Part shown: piece by piece, positions 44,900 through 54,941 of the stretch
Layout of the letters: each line of letters begins with the position of its first letter
How positions within the stretch are numbered: position 1 is the first letter of the stretch
Notes under the pieces: generated by a model
What the model was told of the DNA's origin: nothing
Seen by the model: the letters and a program-made list of their open reading frames with translations, nothing else
The model's database searches: none
Translations under genes and position numbers: made by a program
Assembly (NCBI RefSeq): GCF_037126465.1
Contig: NC_088209.1
Span: forward strand, 21,271,146-21,335,145
Direction of reading: 5' to 3'
Source of the DNA: Ornithodoros turicata
Taxonomy: Eukaryota > Arthropoda > Arachnida > Ixodida > Argasidae
DNA length: 64,000 bases

Positions 44900-45377
44900 C
44901 ATGAGAGTGGAAGAGCTTCCTTTTGCGCTTCACCGCGGCCAGCCGCGACAAAAATATGTAAACCGAAACCAATTAATTACTGCAACAAATGACCCGCTTC
45001 GGTGGCAGATTTTTCTCTAGAAGGTGTCCACTGAAGGTCCCAAAAGGGGTAGAACCATTTTAATGCCGACGGCGCCCTGCTTTAGAAGTTATGTTTTTCA
45101 CGAAACTCATTTGAATTTTTATTTATATAATGAGCGCCTCCCACTCATTCACACGGTGCGCAGGTTGTAGGCGGTATTGGACAGATACTTGTAAAAAAGA
45201 AAGTTCTTCGATTTCTGCACCGGTTCGCGAATTACTTAGCCCGGGGATTTAACTGAGACATCTTGTATATATGGTAAAGTTCTGTTTCAAGAGTGCAATA
45301 CCAGGAAAACCCGTTACAGTACTGCACCCTTAAAACACAACTTCCAGCGCAGAGAATGTTGAGGTCATGCGCGGGTA
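44900..45377. other. no gene seen
   Basis: Contains only scattered terminal scraps of CACTC-MITEs (GTAAAGTTCTGTTTCAAGAGTG at about 45,273-45,294). Confidence 0.5.
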
Positions 45378-45705
45378 CACTCTTAAAAATGAACTTCACC
45401 GCGTAGCATGGTCCTAGCCAACCATCATCTTTAATGACGTCGTTATCTGCCCCGATTTGTTGAAAATGGGAGGCGTACGCCTTTTTGTGACAATTATGAA
45501 CAGCATAAGTGTCACAAAAAGGCGTACGTCTCCTGTTTTTAACAAATCAGGGCAGATAACGATATCATTCAAGATGATGCGGTTGGCTAGGAGCGTGCTA
45601 TGCGGTGTTCATTTTTTGCACAATCTGAAAACCGAACTTCACGGCATTGCACGTGGTGCGCAAACCTCTGCCACGAAGGATAGGGTTATCGCGCCTTTAA
45701 GAGTG
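45378..45705. mobile_element. composite of two CACTC-MITE subfamilies
   Basis: A full left arm, loop and right arm of the CTTAAAAATG type (45378 to about 45,620) lose the last few bases. An ACCGAACTTCACGGC arm of the other subfamily follows and ends TTTAAGAGTG at 45705. TA flanks the whole. Confidence 0.75.
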
Positions 45706-45709
45706 TAGA

Positions 45710-46536
45710 AAACTAGCGGATTATTTTGCTTCTCTCTTTTCTTTTTCTTTTTTTATTTGTGCCTCTTGTGCATCTTAGGTGTCATCCGACGTAGTCGCGT
45801 CTCATACCTCCATATTTTTGATATCTCAACCAAACAATCAAAACAAGGGTGCAGGAAGGACAATCAAGGGCCCAAAATGACGATCCAAGCCGAGCCAAGT
45901 GTTTTTTGGACAAGTTCTGTGTATACACACAAACACACACAAAAGCGCAATATCTCATACCGTGGACGCGGTTCCGCCGGTATTGGACAAATATTAGACG
46001 TCGATTTTTCTTCGTCGTGCACCACATTGCGTCCCTTCCGCGGCTTATTGGAAGACTGTTTGACTAGCTGTAAGTGAAGCCAATGTTGGACCGCCAGGAT
46101 ATCCGCAAACACAGAAGAAAAGTGTTCAATAACGGAAGCTCCCATAGAGCTGAACGGGGTCTGACAGAACAGAAACAAAAAGGCCGTGACATTTCAAAAG
46201 AGCGCGTTTGCTCCGTTCAATTGCAGAAGTTCGTGAAGAAGTAAGAAACGCAAAAAAAGGTGACGCAAAGAGAGCAATCAAGAAATCAATGTGGCAGCTA
46301 ATCTATATTTTATCGTGTCGACTAAAGCGTGATAGCGAAAATTGCACTCCTAATACATTGAGGGGAGGTGGGGTGATGCCGAAATAAGCTCGCGCGCGCT
46401 TCACCTTGTATCACGCAAGGTCACGGTTATCACGTTAGGCACTTATATCACTAATGGCACGGCTATCACTTACATCGTGGTTGGCTAGGGGTGCGTTGTG
46501 CGGTGAAGTTCTGTTTTTTGCGCCACTTATACCTTA
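45710..46536. other. no gene recognised
   Basis: Open frames of 70-106 codons overlap on both strands without domains. The 46,470-46,515 stretch is a right-arm scrap of a CACTC-MITE (GTGGTTGGCTAGGG, GCGGTGAAGTTCTG). Confidence 0.45.
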
Positions 46537-46655
46537 CACTCTTAAAAGTGAACTTCACACCATAGCACGCTCCTAACCAACCATCATCTCGAATGATATC
46601 GTTATCTGCCCTGATTTGTTGAAAACGGGAGGCGTGCGCCTTTTTTGTGACACTT
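46537..46655. mobile_element. left half of a CACTC-MITE, truncated by a LINE
   Basis: CACTCTTAAAAGTGAACTTC through GGAGGCGTGCGCC to GTGACACTT, after which LINE sequence starts. No right half was found downstream. Confidence 0.82.
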
Positions 46656-47910
46656 CGGCACATCAATTCAATAACGATTCAGAACATCTCTTTTGTCCCC
46701 TGCAGCGAATTGCAGAAGCATTTGCTATTTTGTTTGCTCTGCGGTACATATCTTCGTCGACACCAAGAGCGTGGAATATTCTTTCGGACATTAAGTCAGC
46801 CATGGAGGCCCTGGCATCATATTCGCCCAAAGTGATCCAACTCGCTCTCAACTTTCTTCACTCTTCGTATCAGAACCATCGTCACGTCTACACGGACGGC
46901 TCAGTCACGGCAGACAGCTCGGGCGCTGCGTTTTATATCCCCGATAGTGACTTTCAGAAAGCCTTTGCCCTCCCTTACCCAATGTCCTCTATGGAAGCAG
47001 AACTCCTCGGCATCCCGTCGGCTCTACAGCACTTGCTCGGCCTGCCGGCTGCACAGTGGGTTTTTCTGACTGACCGCAAGGCTTCACTGGATCTGCTGCT
47101 GTCTTTTCGCCCCAGCACAGTATACACTCTCCACACGCTCATACTTCAAGCTCTCACCCAACTCGCAGCCACTGGCCATTTTGTGACGTTTCAGTGGATC
47201 CCAGGACACGCAGGCCTTCTTGGTAACACCCGCGCAGACACAATGGCGAGACTCGCAACCTCTACCAGAGCTCGCCCTGCTACTCCTCTATCCCTAACGG
47301 CCTCTACCTGTTCCCTGCGCATCCGCCGTTGACGCTGTGTCCGTACGGACACAGCGCCAACGGTCACAGCGGCGTTCCAACGGCCGACGACGGTCACAGC
47401 GTGTTCCGAGCGGATTCTACCTCATATGATCATTTCTTTCGTCTCGTTGACCCGCTGCAGTACTTTACTATTGCCTGCCGTTGCAATAGAGCTGAAGAGC
47501 CACTCCCCTATCGTCTTCGAATGAATGTTGCAGGCACACCCACACTCCTGTATAAAATGCGCGGATGCGCCAGACGAACTCCCCCAATTGCACATCTTGT
47601 TGCGTGGAAGCCGACATTGAGCACTATCTATTATCCTGCAACCGGTATCCCTCTCAAAGACCCGTCCTCCAACGCCACTTGCCACAACTTGGTTACCTCA
47701 ACGTCACTTTGGCCACTCTGTTCGGCCAAGTCCTGCACAACCAGGGGGCGGTTACGACTTCATGCTTCCGGCCTCTCGACCAGCGTCTAAGACCCCCTTG
47801 CGTGTGTGTGTATGTGTGTGGGAGGGGGGGTCGTTTTTCTTTTCTTTAAGGGAATAGCAAGTCGGCCCACGCCTGTCTAACCTTTCCTCCCTTTCTTTTT
47901 TCAATAAACA
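46656..47910 (+). pseudogene. non-LTR retrotransposon: RNase H domain and C-terminal zinc motif, frameshifted
   Basis: The frame to 47,332 shows RNase H blocks in order: VYTDGSV (first Asp), MEAELLGI (Glu), FLTDRKASLDL (Asp; Arg where Ser is usual) and FQWIPGHAGLLGNTRAD (last Asp). A second frame (47,565-47,790) carries CTSCCVEADIEHYLLSC, the C-terminal cysteine-histidine motif, so at least one frameshift separates them. The 3' part ends TTTCAATAAACATA near 47,910. The reverse transcriptase part is missing. Confidence 0.85.
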
Positions 47911-48175
47911 TATCCCCCCCCCCTCCCATACATACACAGTATAGTGAGGTGACCAAGGCACTTCTTCAGTTCCTGCGGGTCTGTGGCCGTCTGGGTGACC
48001 TGTGAACTGTGACAAATTCTGTGTTTGGTTCTTTTTTTTTCTCTCTCTCTCTCTGTCTCTCGGTCTTTTCTTTTTCTTTTTTCTTTGCTGGGCATAGCAA
48101 GGCGCCGTAGCGCGGGCTAACCTTTCCCTCCTTGTTTTTTTTTTAAATAAACATATATTTCTGCCTTCTGTAAAA
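47911..48175 (+). mobile_element. second LINE 3' tail in tandem
   Basis: AGCAAGGCGCCGTAGCGCGG, CTAACCTTTCCCTCC and AAATAAACATATATTTCTG repeat the tail at 47,850-47,910 (AGCAAGTCGGCCCACGCC, CTAACCTTTCC, CAATAAACATA). A (CT)n microsatellite lies at 48,038-48,062. Confidence 0.65.
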
Positions 48176-49443
48176 ACAAAAAATCACGGATAAGATGCCA
48201 AAAAAATATGGTATTCCATCAGTTAATACCGAGCACATCACCCACTAAAATTCGCAGTCTTTCTTTATCATGCTTCCACCTTTCTACTTCTTTCTGTCTG
48301 TTTTATTTCTTTATTATCATTCTTCTTTTTTTTTCTTTTTGCTAATTACCACTTAGCTTTTACACCCGCCAGGCACCACAACGTGAGTGCAGGACCTCCT
48401 ATTCCAGCATTCGAGGCACGTTTGTATTCTGCTCTTCGACTTTCTCACATAATTCCCGGTCCCTGTTCAAGAACAGTTCTGCATCATTTGCATGTCGTTA
48501 ATTGGATCAGTGCACCGCTTTGCTTGATGACTATTTCCGGAGGAGATTAGAAGAGCGCGCGAAAAAAGAAATAAACATCATCGCATATTGAACTGTCGTT
48601 CGTCTGTGATGGAGTTCTGCTAATTCGATTTCGAGCTCGGAATGAAGTTTTGGCGCGGGAAGCCAGGCGAGCGTGTTAAGATCACCAGCTGTGTAAATCT
48701 CGGAATTTCTAATCAAATCAAAGATGATCGCAGAGGGGGAAGAATCAGATTGCGAAGGAAGCCTTTGTTGGTCGTTTTTAAAAAAAGTTCGTTCCTGGTG
48801 CGACGTTTGCGTATTTGTCATGTGGAACAACTACAAATACATTTACTGACAAATATGATGAAATCACATCCCTCTCTTCACTCCGTATTACTTTTATTGG
48901 CACACAGCATGTTAGGTACAAGTGTTTAGAAGTAGCCAACACCCGTGTTATTTATTTCTGTTTTTTTTTTCAAATTCAATTCAATTCAGTGAGGAAATTG
49001 AATGTAGAAGGACCTAATGGCTACTCGAATTTCTGGTGCACGAGGAAGTGAGTTTCATGTTGTAAGGTTGGCGCAGTTTATTGACGATTGGATACGCAAG
49101 GAGTGTTTGCAGGAGACGGTCTGCAAGATATCAGAAGTCGAGGTGGGAAAATTACTTTAATCTGTAATGCATTATCGTTGCTCATTACAGTTTTGTAAGG
49201 TAGAGAGAGATATATATACATGATGACGATGATATGGGGATGGGGATGGTGTAGTGCATTACATTACTCAGTAATTTTTCATGCTTAGTAATGCATTCCT
49301 AATGTCATTACTTTCACCAAGTAATGAGATTATACTTGAGCCTGAACATTTTTGAGCATTGCCATTGTTGGCCGCATACGGGTGAGAAAAAAAAAGAGGG
49401 GGGGGGGGAGAGAAGAGAGTTGAAGGGCTCAAGGTGAGGCATA
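48176..49443. other. no gene recognised
   Basis: AT-rich, with short frames only. The 49,150-49,330 part is rich in GTAATGCATTAC-like and AGTAATGA motifs on both strands, which looks like a decayed foldback DNA element. GAGAGATATATATACATGATGACGATG at 49,205 also occurs near 40,330. Confidence 0.4.
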
Positions 49444-49692
49444 CACTCTTAAAAATGAACTTCACCGCATAGCAGGCTCCTAGCCAGCCATCATCTCGAA
49501 TGATATCGTTATCTGCCCAGATTTGTTGAAAACGGGAGGCGTACGCCTATTTTGTGACACTTTTGCTGTTCATAATTGTCACAAAAAAGGCATACGCCTC
49601 CCGTTTTCAACAAATCGGGGCAGATAACGATATCAGTCGAGATGATGGCTGTCTAGGAGCCTGCTATGCAATGAAGCTCTGTTTTTAGAGTG
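49444..49692. mobile_element. CACTC-MITE, hybrid ends
   Basis: The left end is CACTCTTAAAAATGAAC; the right end is GCTCTGTTTTTAGAGTG, of the other subfamily. The arms otherwise pair well (TATCGTTATCTGCCC with GGGGCAGATAACGATA). Confidence 0.85.
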
Positions 49693-49699
49693 CGGAGGT

Positions 49700-50405
49700 C
49701 AATCTTAAAAGAGAACTTCACCACATATAGGACGCTGAAGACGAACCGTTGCGCGGAATGATACCGTTCTCACGCGTGATTTGTGGAAAGCGCGGTGCGT
49801 ACGCCTTTTTGTGGCGCTTATTATACACTCTTAGAAATGAACTTCACCACATAGCACGCTCCTAGCCAACCATCATCCCGAATGACAACGTTCTCGCCCC
49901 TGATTTGTTGAAAACGGGAGGCGGAGCTTATTCTGTGCCGTGCATAAGTTACATAAAATAGGCCCCGCCTCCCGTTTTCAACAAATCTAGGGCGAGAACG
50001 TTGTCATTCGGGATGATGGTTGGCTAGGAGCGTGCTACACTCTTAAAAATGAACTTCACCGCATAGCACGCTCCTAGCCAACCATATTCTCGAATGATAT
50101 TGTTAGCTGCCTTGATTTGTTGAAAACGGGAGGCGTACGCCTTTTTTGTGACACTTATGGTGTTCATAATTGTCACAGAAAAGGCGTACGCCTCCCGTTT
50201 TCAACCAATCAGGGCAGATAACGATATCATTCGCAATGATGGTTGGTTAGGAGCGTGCTATGCGGTGAAGTTCATTTTTAAGAGTGTAACTGCGTAAGTG
50301 TCACAACATGGCGTACGCTTTCCCTTTTCAACAAATCAGGGGGAAAACGATATCACTCGTGATCATGGCTGGCTACTATCGTGCTATGCCGTGAAGTTCT
50401 GTTTA
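49700..50405. mobile_element. nest of three CACTC-MITEs
   Basis: Outer MITE: left half about 49,705-49,825 and right half about 50,289-50,405. Inside it, a GGAGGCGGAGC-subfamily MITE starts at 49826 after TA and is cut at 50037. Inside that, a complete MITE occupies 50038-50286 with TA on both sides. Confidence 0.8.
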
Positions 50406-50481
50406 TGGCGCGTCAGGACGCCCACTTCTGTGTGACCAACAACGACGATCCGATCCTGCCATTACCCCCCCCCCCCCCTCA
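50405..50481 (+). mobile_element. SINE 3' fragment
   Basis: GCGTCAGGACGCCCACTTCT and CGATCCTGCCATTACC followed by a C run; same 3' module as the other SINE fragments. Confidence 0.75.
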
Positions 50482-50722
50482 CCGCATAGCACGATGTCCT
50501 TCGGTATGATGGTATCGCACCGAATGACATCGATCTCCCCTTATTTGTCAACAACGGAAGGCGAACGCCTTTTTCATGGGGAGTCATGGGGCGCCTTTTG
50601 CGTACGCCTTTTTGTATCAACTTGGTTATATGATGACTGACATAAAAAGGCGTACGCCCCTATAATTCGTAGTAATGGTTGGCGCACAGTGTGCAATGCG
50701 GTGAAGTTCGGTTTTTAGAGTG
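50482..50722. mobile_element. CACTC-MITE, rearranged
   Basis: TCACCGCATAGCACGATG to GAAGTTCGGTTTTTAGAGTG; the loop region contains an extra GGCGCCTTTTGCGTACGCC. Left terminus lost next to the SINE fragment. Confidence 0.7.
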
Positions 50723-50885
50723 GCAGCATACCAAATTCCTGACTCATTCATTCCATCTCATCGTCATCATCTATTGTAGTAGTTGTTGTCATTCCCGACT
50801 ACCCCCCATGTTATCATCATTATCTAGTTGTTGTTGTTCATTTCTGACTACCAAGCATTTTCTATTGTTCTCACAATGTATTCAT

Positions 50886-51628
50886 CAGTGATGGCCACTA
50901 ACTACTTCTACAGTAGTTTAACTATAACTACTAACTACTTCGCGATGAAGTAGTTATCTAGTAGTCAACTACTTTTCAGGGGAGGTAGTTAAAACTACTT
51001 CTTTAACTACTGCAATGTATTTTAACTACATATATAACTACTTAACGTTGTCGATTCACACCAATCACATTCTATAGTGTTCTTGGACACCTAAATATGA
51101 ATCACAAGCAGCGATAAAAATGAAGATTTAGGACACTTGCACGGCCCAATTGCTCTGCACCTCCGTCCTCATCAAACAAGTAGCTCAAGGAAAAAGTCCG
51201 AAGCACAATCGTGCCGTAAAGCTTGCGGTAAAATCGGACGTAGTTGGCGCCTGCAGTAACTTAACTACTGTAGTTAACTACTCGAAATAGTAGTTTAACT
51301 AGTAGTTATCACTAGATTTCTGCAAGTAGTTGATAACTACTTTTTAACTACAATCAAGTAGTTTAACTAGTAGTTTAACTACATGTAGTTAACTTCACCA
51401 CATAGCACGCTCCTAGCCAACCATCATCCCGAATGACAACGTTCTCGCCCCTGACTTGCTGAAAACGGGAGGAGGAGCCTATTTTGTGCCATTATGCACG
51501 GCACAAAATAGGCTCCTCCTCCCGTTTTCAACAAATCTAAGGCGAGAACGTTGTCATTCGGGATTATGGTTGGCTAGGAGCGTACTATGTGGTGAAGTTC
51601 ATTTTTAAGAGTGTACTGGCCATCACTG
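50886..51628. mobile_element. hAT-type foldback MITE with 8-bp target duplication and nested CACTC-MITE
   Basis: It begins CAGTGATGGCCAC and ends TGGCCATCACTG. The flanks GTATTCAT at 50878-50885 and 51629-51636 are identical. The body to about 51,390 is dominated by TAGTTAACTAC-like motifs on both strands. The right end is occupied by a CACTC-MITE (51391-51613). Confidence 0.88.
51391..51613. mobile_element. CACTC-MITE (GGAGGAGGAGC subfamily) nested in the hAT-type element
   Basis: AACTTCACCACATAGCACGC to TTCATTTTTAAGAGTG. The left terminus CACTCTTAAAAATG is missing, the right one is intact. Confidence 0.82.
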
Positions 51629-51639
51629 GTATTCATTCT

Positions 51640-52527
51640 ATTCGTTCCATGCTATTTTTCTTTTTGTGCTATGTCAAGTGTATACGTACACCCGTAGTGC
51701 CTTTCAGTGAGTACGTGCTGGTATATAGTGGTATAAGTGGTATAGCTGGTCGCCATGTAGGTGGAGCCAATTTTCTCCTTTTTTTTTTCTTTTTCATAAT
51801 CAATCAATCGTGTTCATCTTCATACGAAATAAAACTGAACGGAATCGACGTGCAGAGGGATGCACTGCATTAACTGTCCATCCGAGTGTGACACATCGTA
51901 TAGGCTCAGTGCTTTCTATTTGAGCGCACATTTTAGTTTCAAGTCCAAACCGCGGAATATATACGCCTTTTGTCTGATTTTCATCGCGCGAATCTGCACC
52001 ACTCATTTTCATACGATTTGCATGCGCAAGCGAAGAGAAAGCAGAATGCATTGCCTTCGTGTCGTTCGAAGATCCATTTGAATTTCAGGCTCCCTTTTTG
52101 CTCCGTTTGCTTTGTATCTTTTTCTAGGGAAAGTCTTTGGCAGCGCGGAATGTCGAAAATTAGAAACACACGAAGCGCTTAAGTTGTCGTTAGTTTAAGG
52201 ATACTCGTCAGATCAATTCAAACTTCCATTTGGAGATTTCTTTCTGCTCCTGGCGCAGGATTCTTGATTTAAATTGTCGCTTTCATTCGTATAGCGACAT
52301 GGAACATTTTTGGGACTATGGATCCACCGAACCGTCATCGAAGGCTAATCTGCAAGACTATCTGCGAGCCAAACGGTACGTTAAGAAAATTGTGACGTTC
52401 TTCTGTTTCCGGTAAATATAGTAAATATACTTTGCTGGTAATGCCAATAGTGTACTTTGCCAGCAGTATACATGCCCTTCTGCACCTCTCCGATTTGTTG
52501 CCAAAACGACATTCTCTTTCGCAGCAA
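51640..52527. other. no gene recognised
   Basis: Contains frames of 60-94 codons without recognisable domains; no structured repeat is seen apart from simple T-rich tracts. Confidence 0.4.
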
Positions 52528-52847
52528 ACACGCTCTGCGCCAACCACTGTACCGATTGATACAGTTATCGCTCCTGATTTGAGGAGAGAGGGGGTATTAT
52601 ATGCCTTTCTATGACAATTCAAGTTGTCACAAAGAGGCTTACGCCTCCCGTTTTCAACAAATACACTCTTAAAAATGAACTTCACCGCATAGCACGCTCC
52701 TAGCCAACCATTATCTGGAATGATATCGTTATCTGCCCTGATTTGTTGAAAACAGGGGGCGTACGCCTTTTCTGTGACAATTATGAACAGCATAAGTGGC
52801 ACAGAAGTGGCACAGAAATGACACAGAAATGTCAATTTTTAAGAGTG
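52528..52847. mobile_element. two CACTC-MITEs, one interrupting the other
   Basis: A left-end-less arm with GCGCCAACCACTG and AGTTATCGCTCCTGATTTG (52528-52662) is followed by TA and CACTCTTAAAAATGAAC at 52664. The inner copy has lost most of its right arm and ends AATTTTTAAGAGTG at 52847. Outer right-arm text resumes about 52,855-52,890. Confidence 0.7.
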
Positions 52848-52997
52848 TAGGGGAACTGAAATATATCATTCTGCATGGTGGCTGGTTCGGAGCGTCTTTA
52901 GTCGCGGAAGGACCGGAAGTCTTCGTGGCAACGGAAGTTGTGACGGGGGCTTGTTTGGGTTTACCCGAGAATGTCATGTATCGTTTTCTCTCCTGCA

Positions 52998-53162
52998 CAC
53001 TAAAAACAGAATTTCACCACATAGGACGCTCCGCGCCAAGCATTGTCACGAATGATAGGCTTATCGCTTCAGATTCGAGGAAGAGGGAGGCGTACGCCTT
53101 TTTGTGCCAATTATCATATATCCAAATTGACGCAAAAAGGCGTACGCCCCTCTCTCTTCGAA
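52998..53162. mobile_element. CACTC-MITE, CTAAAAAC subfamily, right end missing
   Basis: CACTAAAAACAGAATTTCACC, GAGGCGTACGCC, loop, GGCGTACGCCCCTCTC; then replaced by an AACAACAACA simple repeat. A GATGAGGTGGG-rich minisatellite follows (53,178-53,260). Confidence 0.78.
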
Positions 53163-53502
53163 CAACAACAACACATAAGTAATGATGATGAGGTGGGTGT
53201 TGTGGTGGGTAATGGTGATGAGGTGGGTATGTTAGATAATGATGAGGTGGGCGATTCACCGCCGTTGTAGCGGTACACTGCACCATTTGCTTTTCGGGAA
53301 CGATTGAGAGGATGATGATGGAAATGGATCTCCAGTCCGGTGGACCCCAAGAACTTCGCTAGAACAACTATGGCCCCCTTCCATATTATTTTTTCGCCAA
53401 TATCAACATCATCAAGTTCGCTAGAATACGAACGTGATGTCGTCAAAATACAATGTTTCTGCATGCTTCGAAGCAAGGTAGAAACGCCGCATTTTAATGG
53501 TA

Positions 53503-53751
53503 CACTCTTAAAAATGAACTTCACCTCATAGCACGCTCCTAGCCAACCATTATCTCGAATGATATCGTTATCTGCCCTCATTTGTTAAAAACGGGGGGCG
53601 TACGCCATTTCTGTGACACTTATACTGTTCATAATTGTCACAGAAAAGGCGTACGCCCCGTGTTTTCCACAAATCAGGGCAGATAACGATATCATTCGAG
53701 ATAATGGTTGGCTAGGAGCGTGCTATGCGGTGAAGTTCATTTTTAAGAGTG
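53503..53751. mobile_element. CACTC-MITE, complete, TA flanks
   Basis: Near-consensus copy: CACTCTTAAAAATGAAC to GTTCATTTTTAAGAGTG, TA at 53501-53502 and 53752-53753, nearly perfect arms. Confidence 0.92.
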
Positions 53752-53847
53752 TAGCACTATAAGGCTTCGATTGCAGCCCAATACAGGGAGCAAGGACAGG
53801 AGCCACCGTGTTCGTAAACAAGCCCTGCCCTACACTCTTAAAAATGA

Positions 53848-53914
53848 GGGGGGGGGGGGTGATGGCAGGATAGGCTCGCCGTTGTTGGCCACACAGAAGT
53901 GGGCGTCGTCACGA
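53848..53914 (-). mobile_element. 67-bp SINE 3' fragment with 13-bp target duplication
   Basis: CTCTTAAAAATGA at 53835-53847 and 53915-53927 flank a reversed SINE end with a G run (C-run tail on minus), TGATGGCAGGATAGGCTCGC and GTGGGCGTCGTCACGA. Confidence 0.88.
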
Positions 53915-54011
53915 CTCTTAAAAATGAACTTCGCCGCATAGCACGCTCCTAGCCAACCATCACCTCGAATGATATCATTATCGGCCCTGATTTGTTGAAA
54001 ACGGGACACTG

Positions 54012-54231
54012 GATTGGAAAAAGAAAGAAAAATATGGAGAGGTTAGTCCCGACCCAGTCAGAACTGGCTACTCCAAAACGCGTTTGTTGGTAAACAAAAA
54101 GAAAGAAAAAGGTCAGCTACGAAAAATAGGACAAACAAACAAACAACCAAGCAGGATAAAGCATAAAGGAAGACGGGGGAAAGGAAAGGGGAGACGTTCG
54201 ACGCCGAGAATCGGGACACTTATGTGAGCAA
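54012..54231 (-). mobile_element. LINE 3' tail inserted in a MITE arm
   Basis: AAAACGGGACACT occurs near 53,999-54,011 and 54,232-54,244, flanking a segment whose minus strand reads TTGGAGTAGCCAGTTCTGAC and GGGACTAACCTCTCC, a typical retrotransposon tail. Confidence 0.65.
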
Positions 54232-54795
54232 AACGGGACACTTTTGTGACACTTATGCTATTCATAATTGTCACAAAACAGGCGTACGCCTCTCGTTTTT
54301 AACAAATAAGGGCAGATAACGATATCATTCGAGATGATGATTGGCTAGGAACGTGCTATGTCGTGAAGTTCATTTTTAAGAGTGTAGCTGTCTGGCCGTG
54401 TTAGCCGTGGGAAAGAAAAGAGAAAGGAACGGAAACGAAGCCGCGAAAGTGAGGCTCCCAGCGTGCGTTTGACATCGCCGTGTCAGAATAATGTCCGACC
54501 TGTGTCCAGCGGAGAGTGACATCCTAGACAGAGGTGACCGAGCGCGAAATTGTGCGTTCGCGAGGTGGTTTTGCAATTCGATGGAACGGAACAGTGACCG
54601 CGGTCTCATTTTCAGGAAGACGTACACGCAAAAAATATAGGAATCCATATCTTATCAATGTTCATAAAAATGCTCACTGCAACCGTTTCTTGCAGAGCCA
54701 AGAGACAGTAGAACACTGAATACAGACACCGACGTCCGTGGATATTGATCGAAGCAGTGACTGATACCTGTCTGAAGATTTGGGCAGACGCGTTA

Positions 54796-54935
54796 AAAAC
54801 AGAACTTCCCCGCATAAGAAGCTCTTTTCCAACCATCATCATCATCCCGAATGGCGTCGCTCTCTCCTGATTTGTTCAGAACGTGGGGCGTACGCCTTGT
54901 TATGACAGTTATGTATTTATGTTAATTGTCATACA
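54796..54935. mobile_element. CACTC-MITE, left half
   Basis: AAAACAGAACTTCCCCGCATA, GTGGGGCGTACGCCTTG, loop, then replaced by a CA repeat leading into the next MITE. Confidence 0.65.
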
Positions 54936-54941
54936 CACACA

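Larger units (their letters stand above)
53833..54384. mobile_element. CACTC-MITE with two nested retroposed insertions
   Basis: Ends CACTCTTAAAAATGA at 53833 and TTCATTTTTAAGAGTG at 54384, TA on both sides (53831-53832, 54385-54386). A 67-bp SINE fragment and a LINE tail of about 230 bp lie within. Confidence 0.87.
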
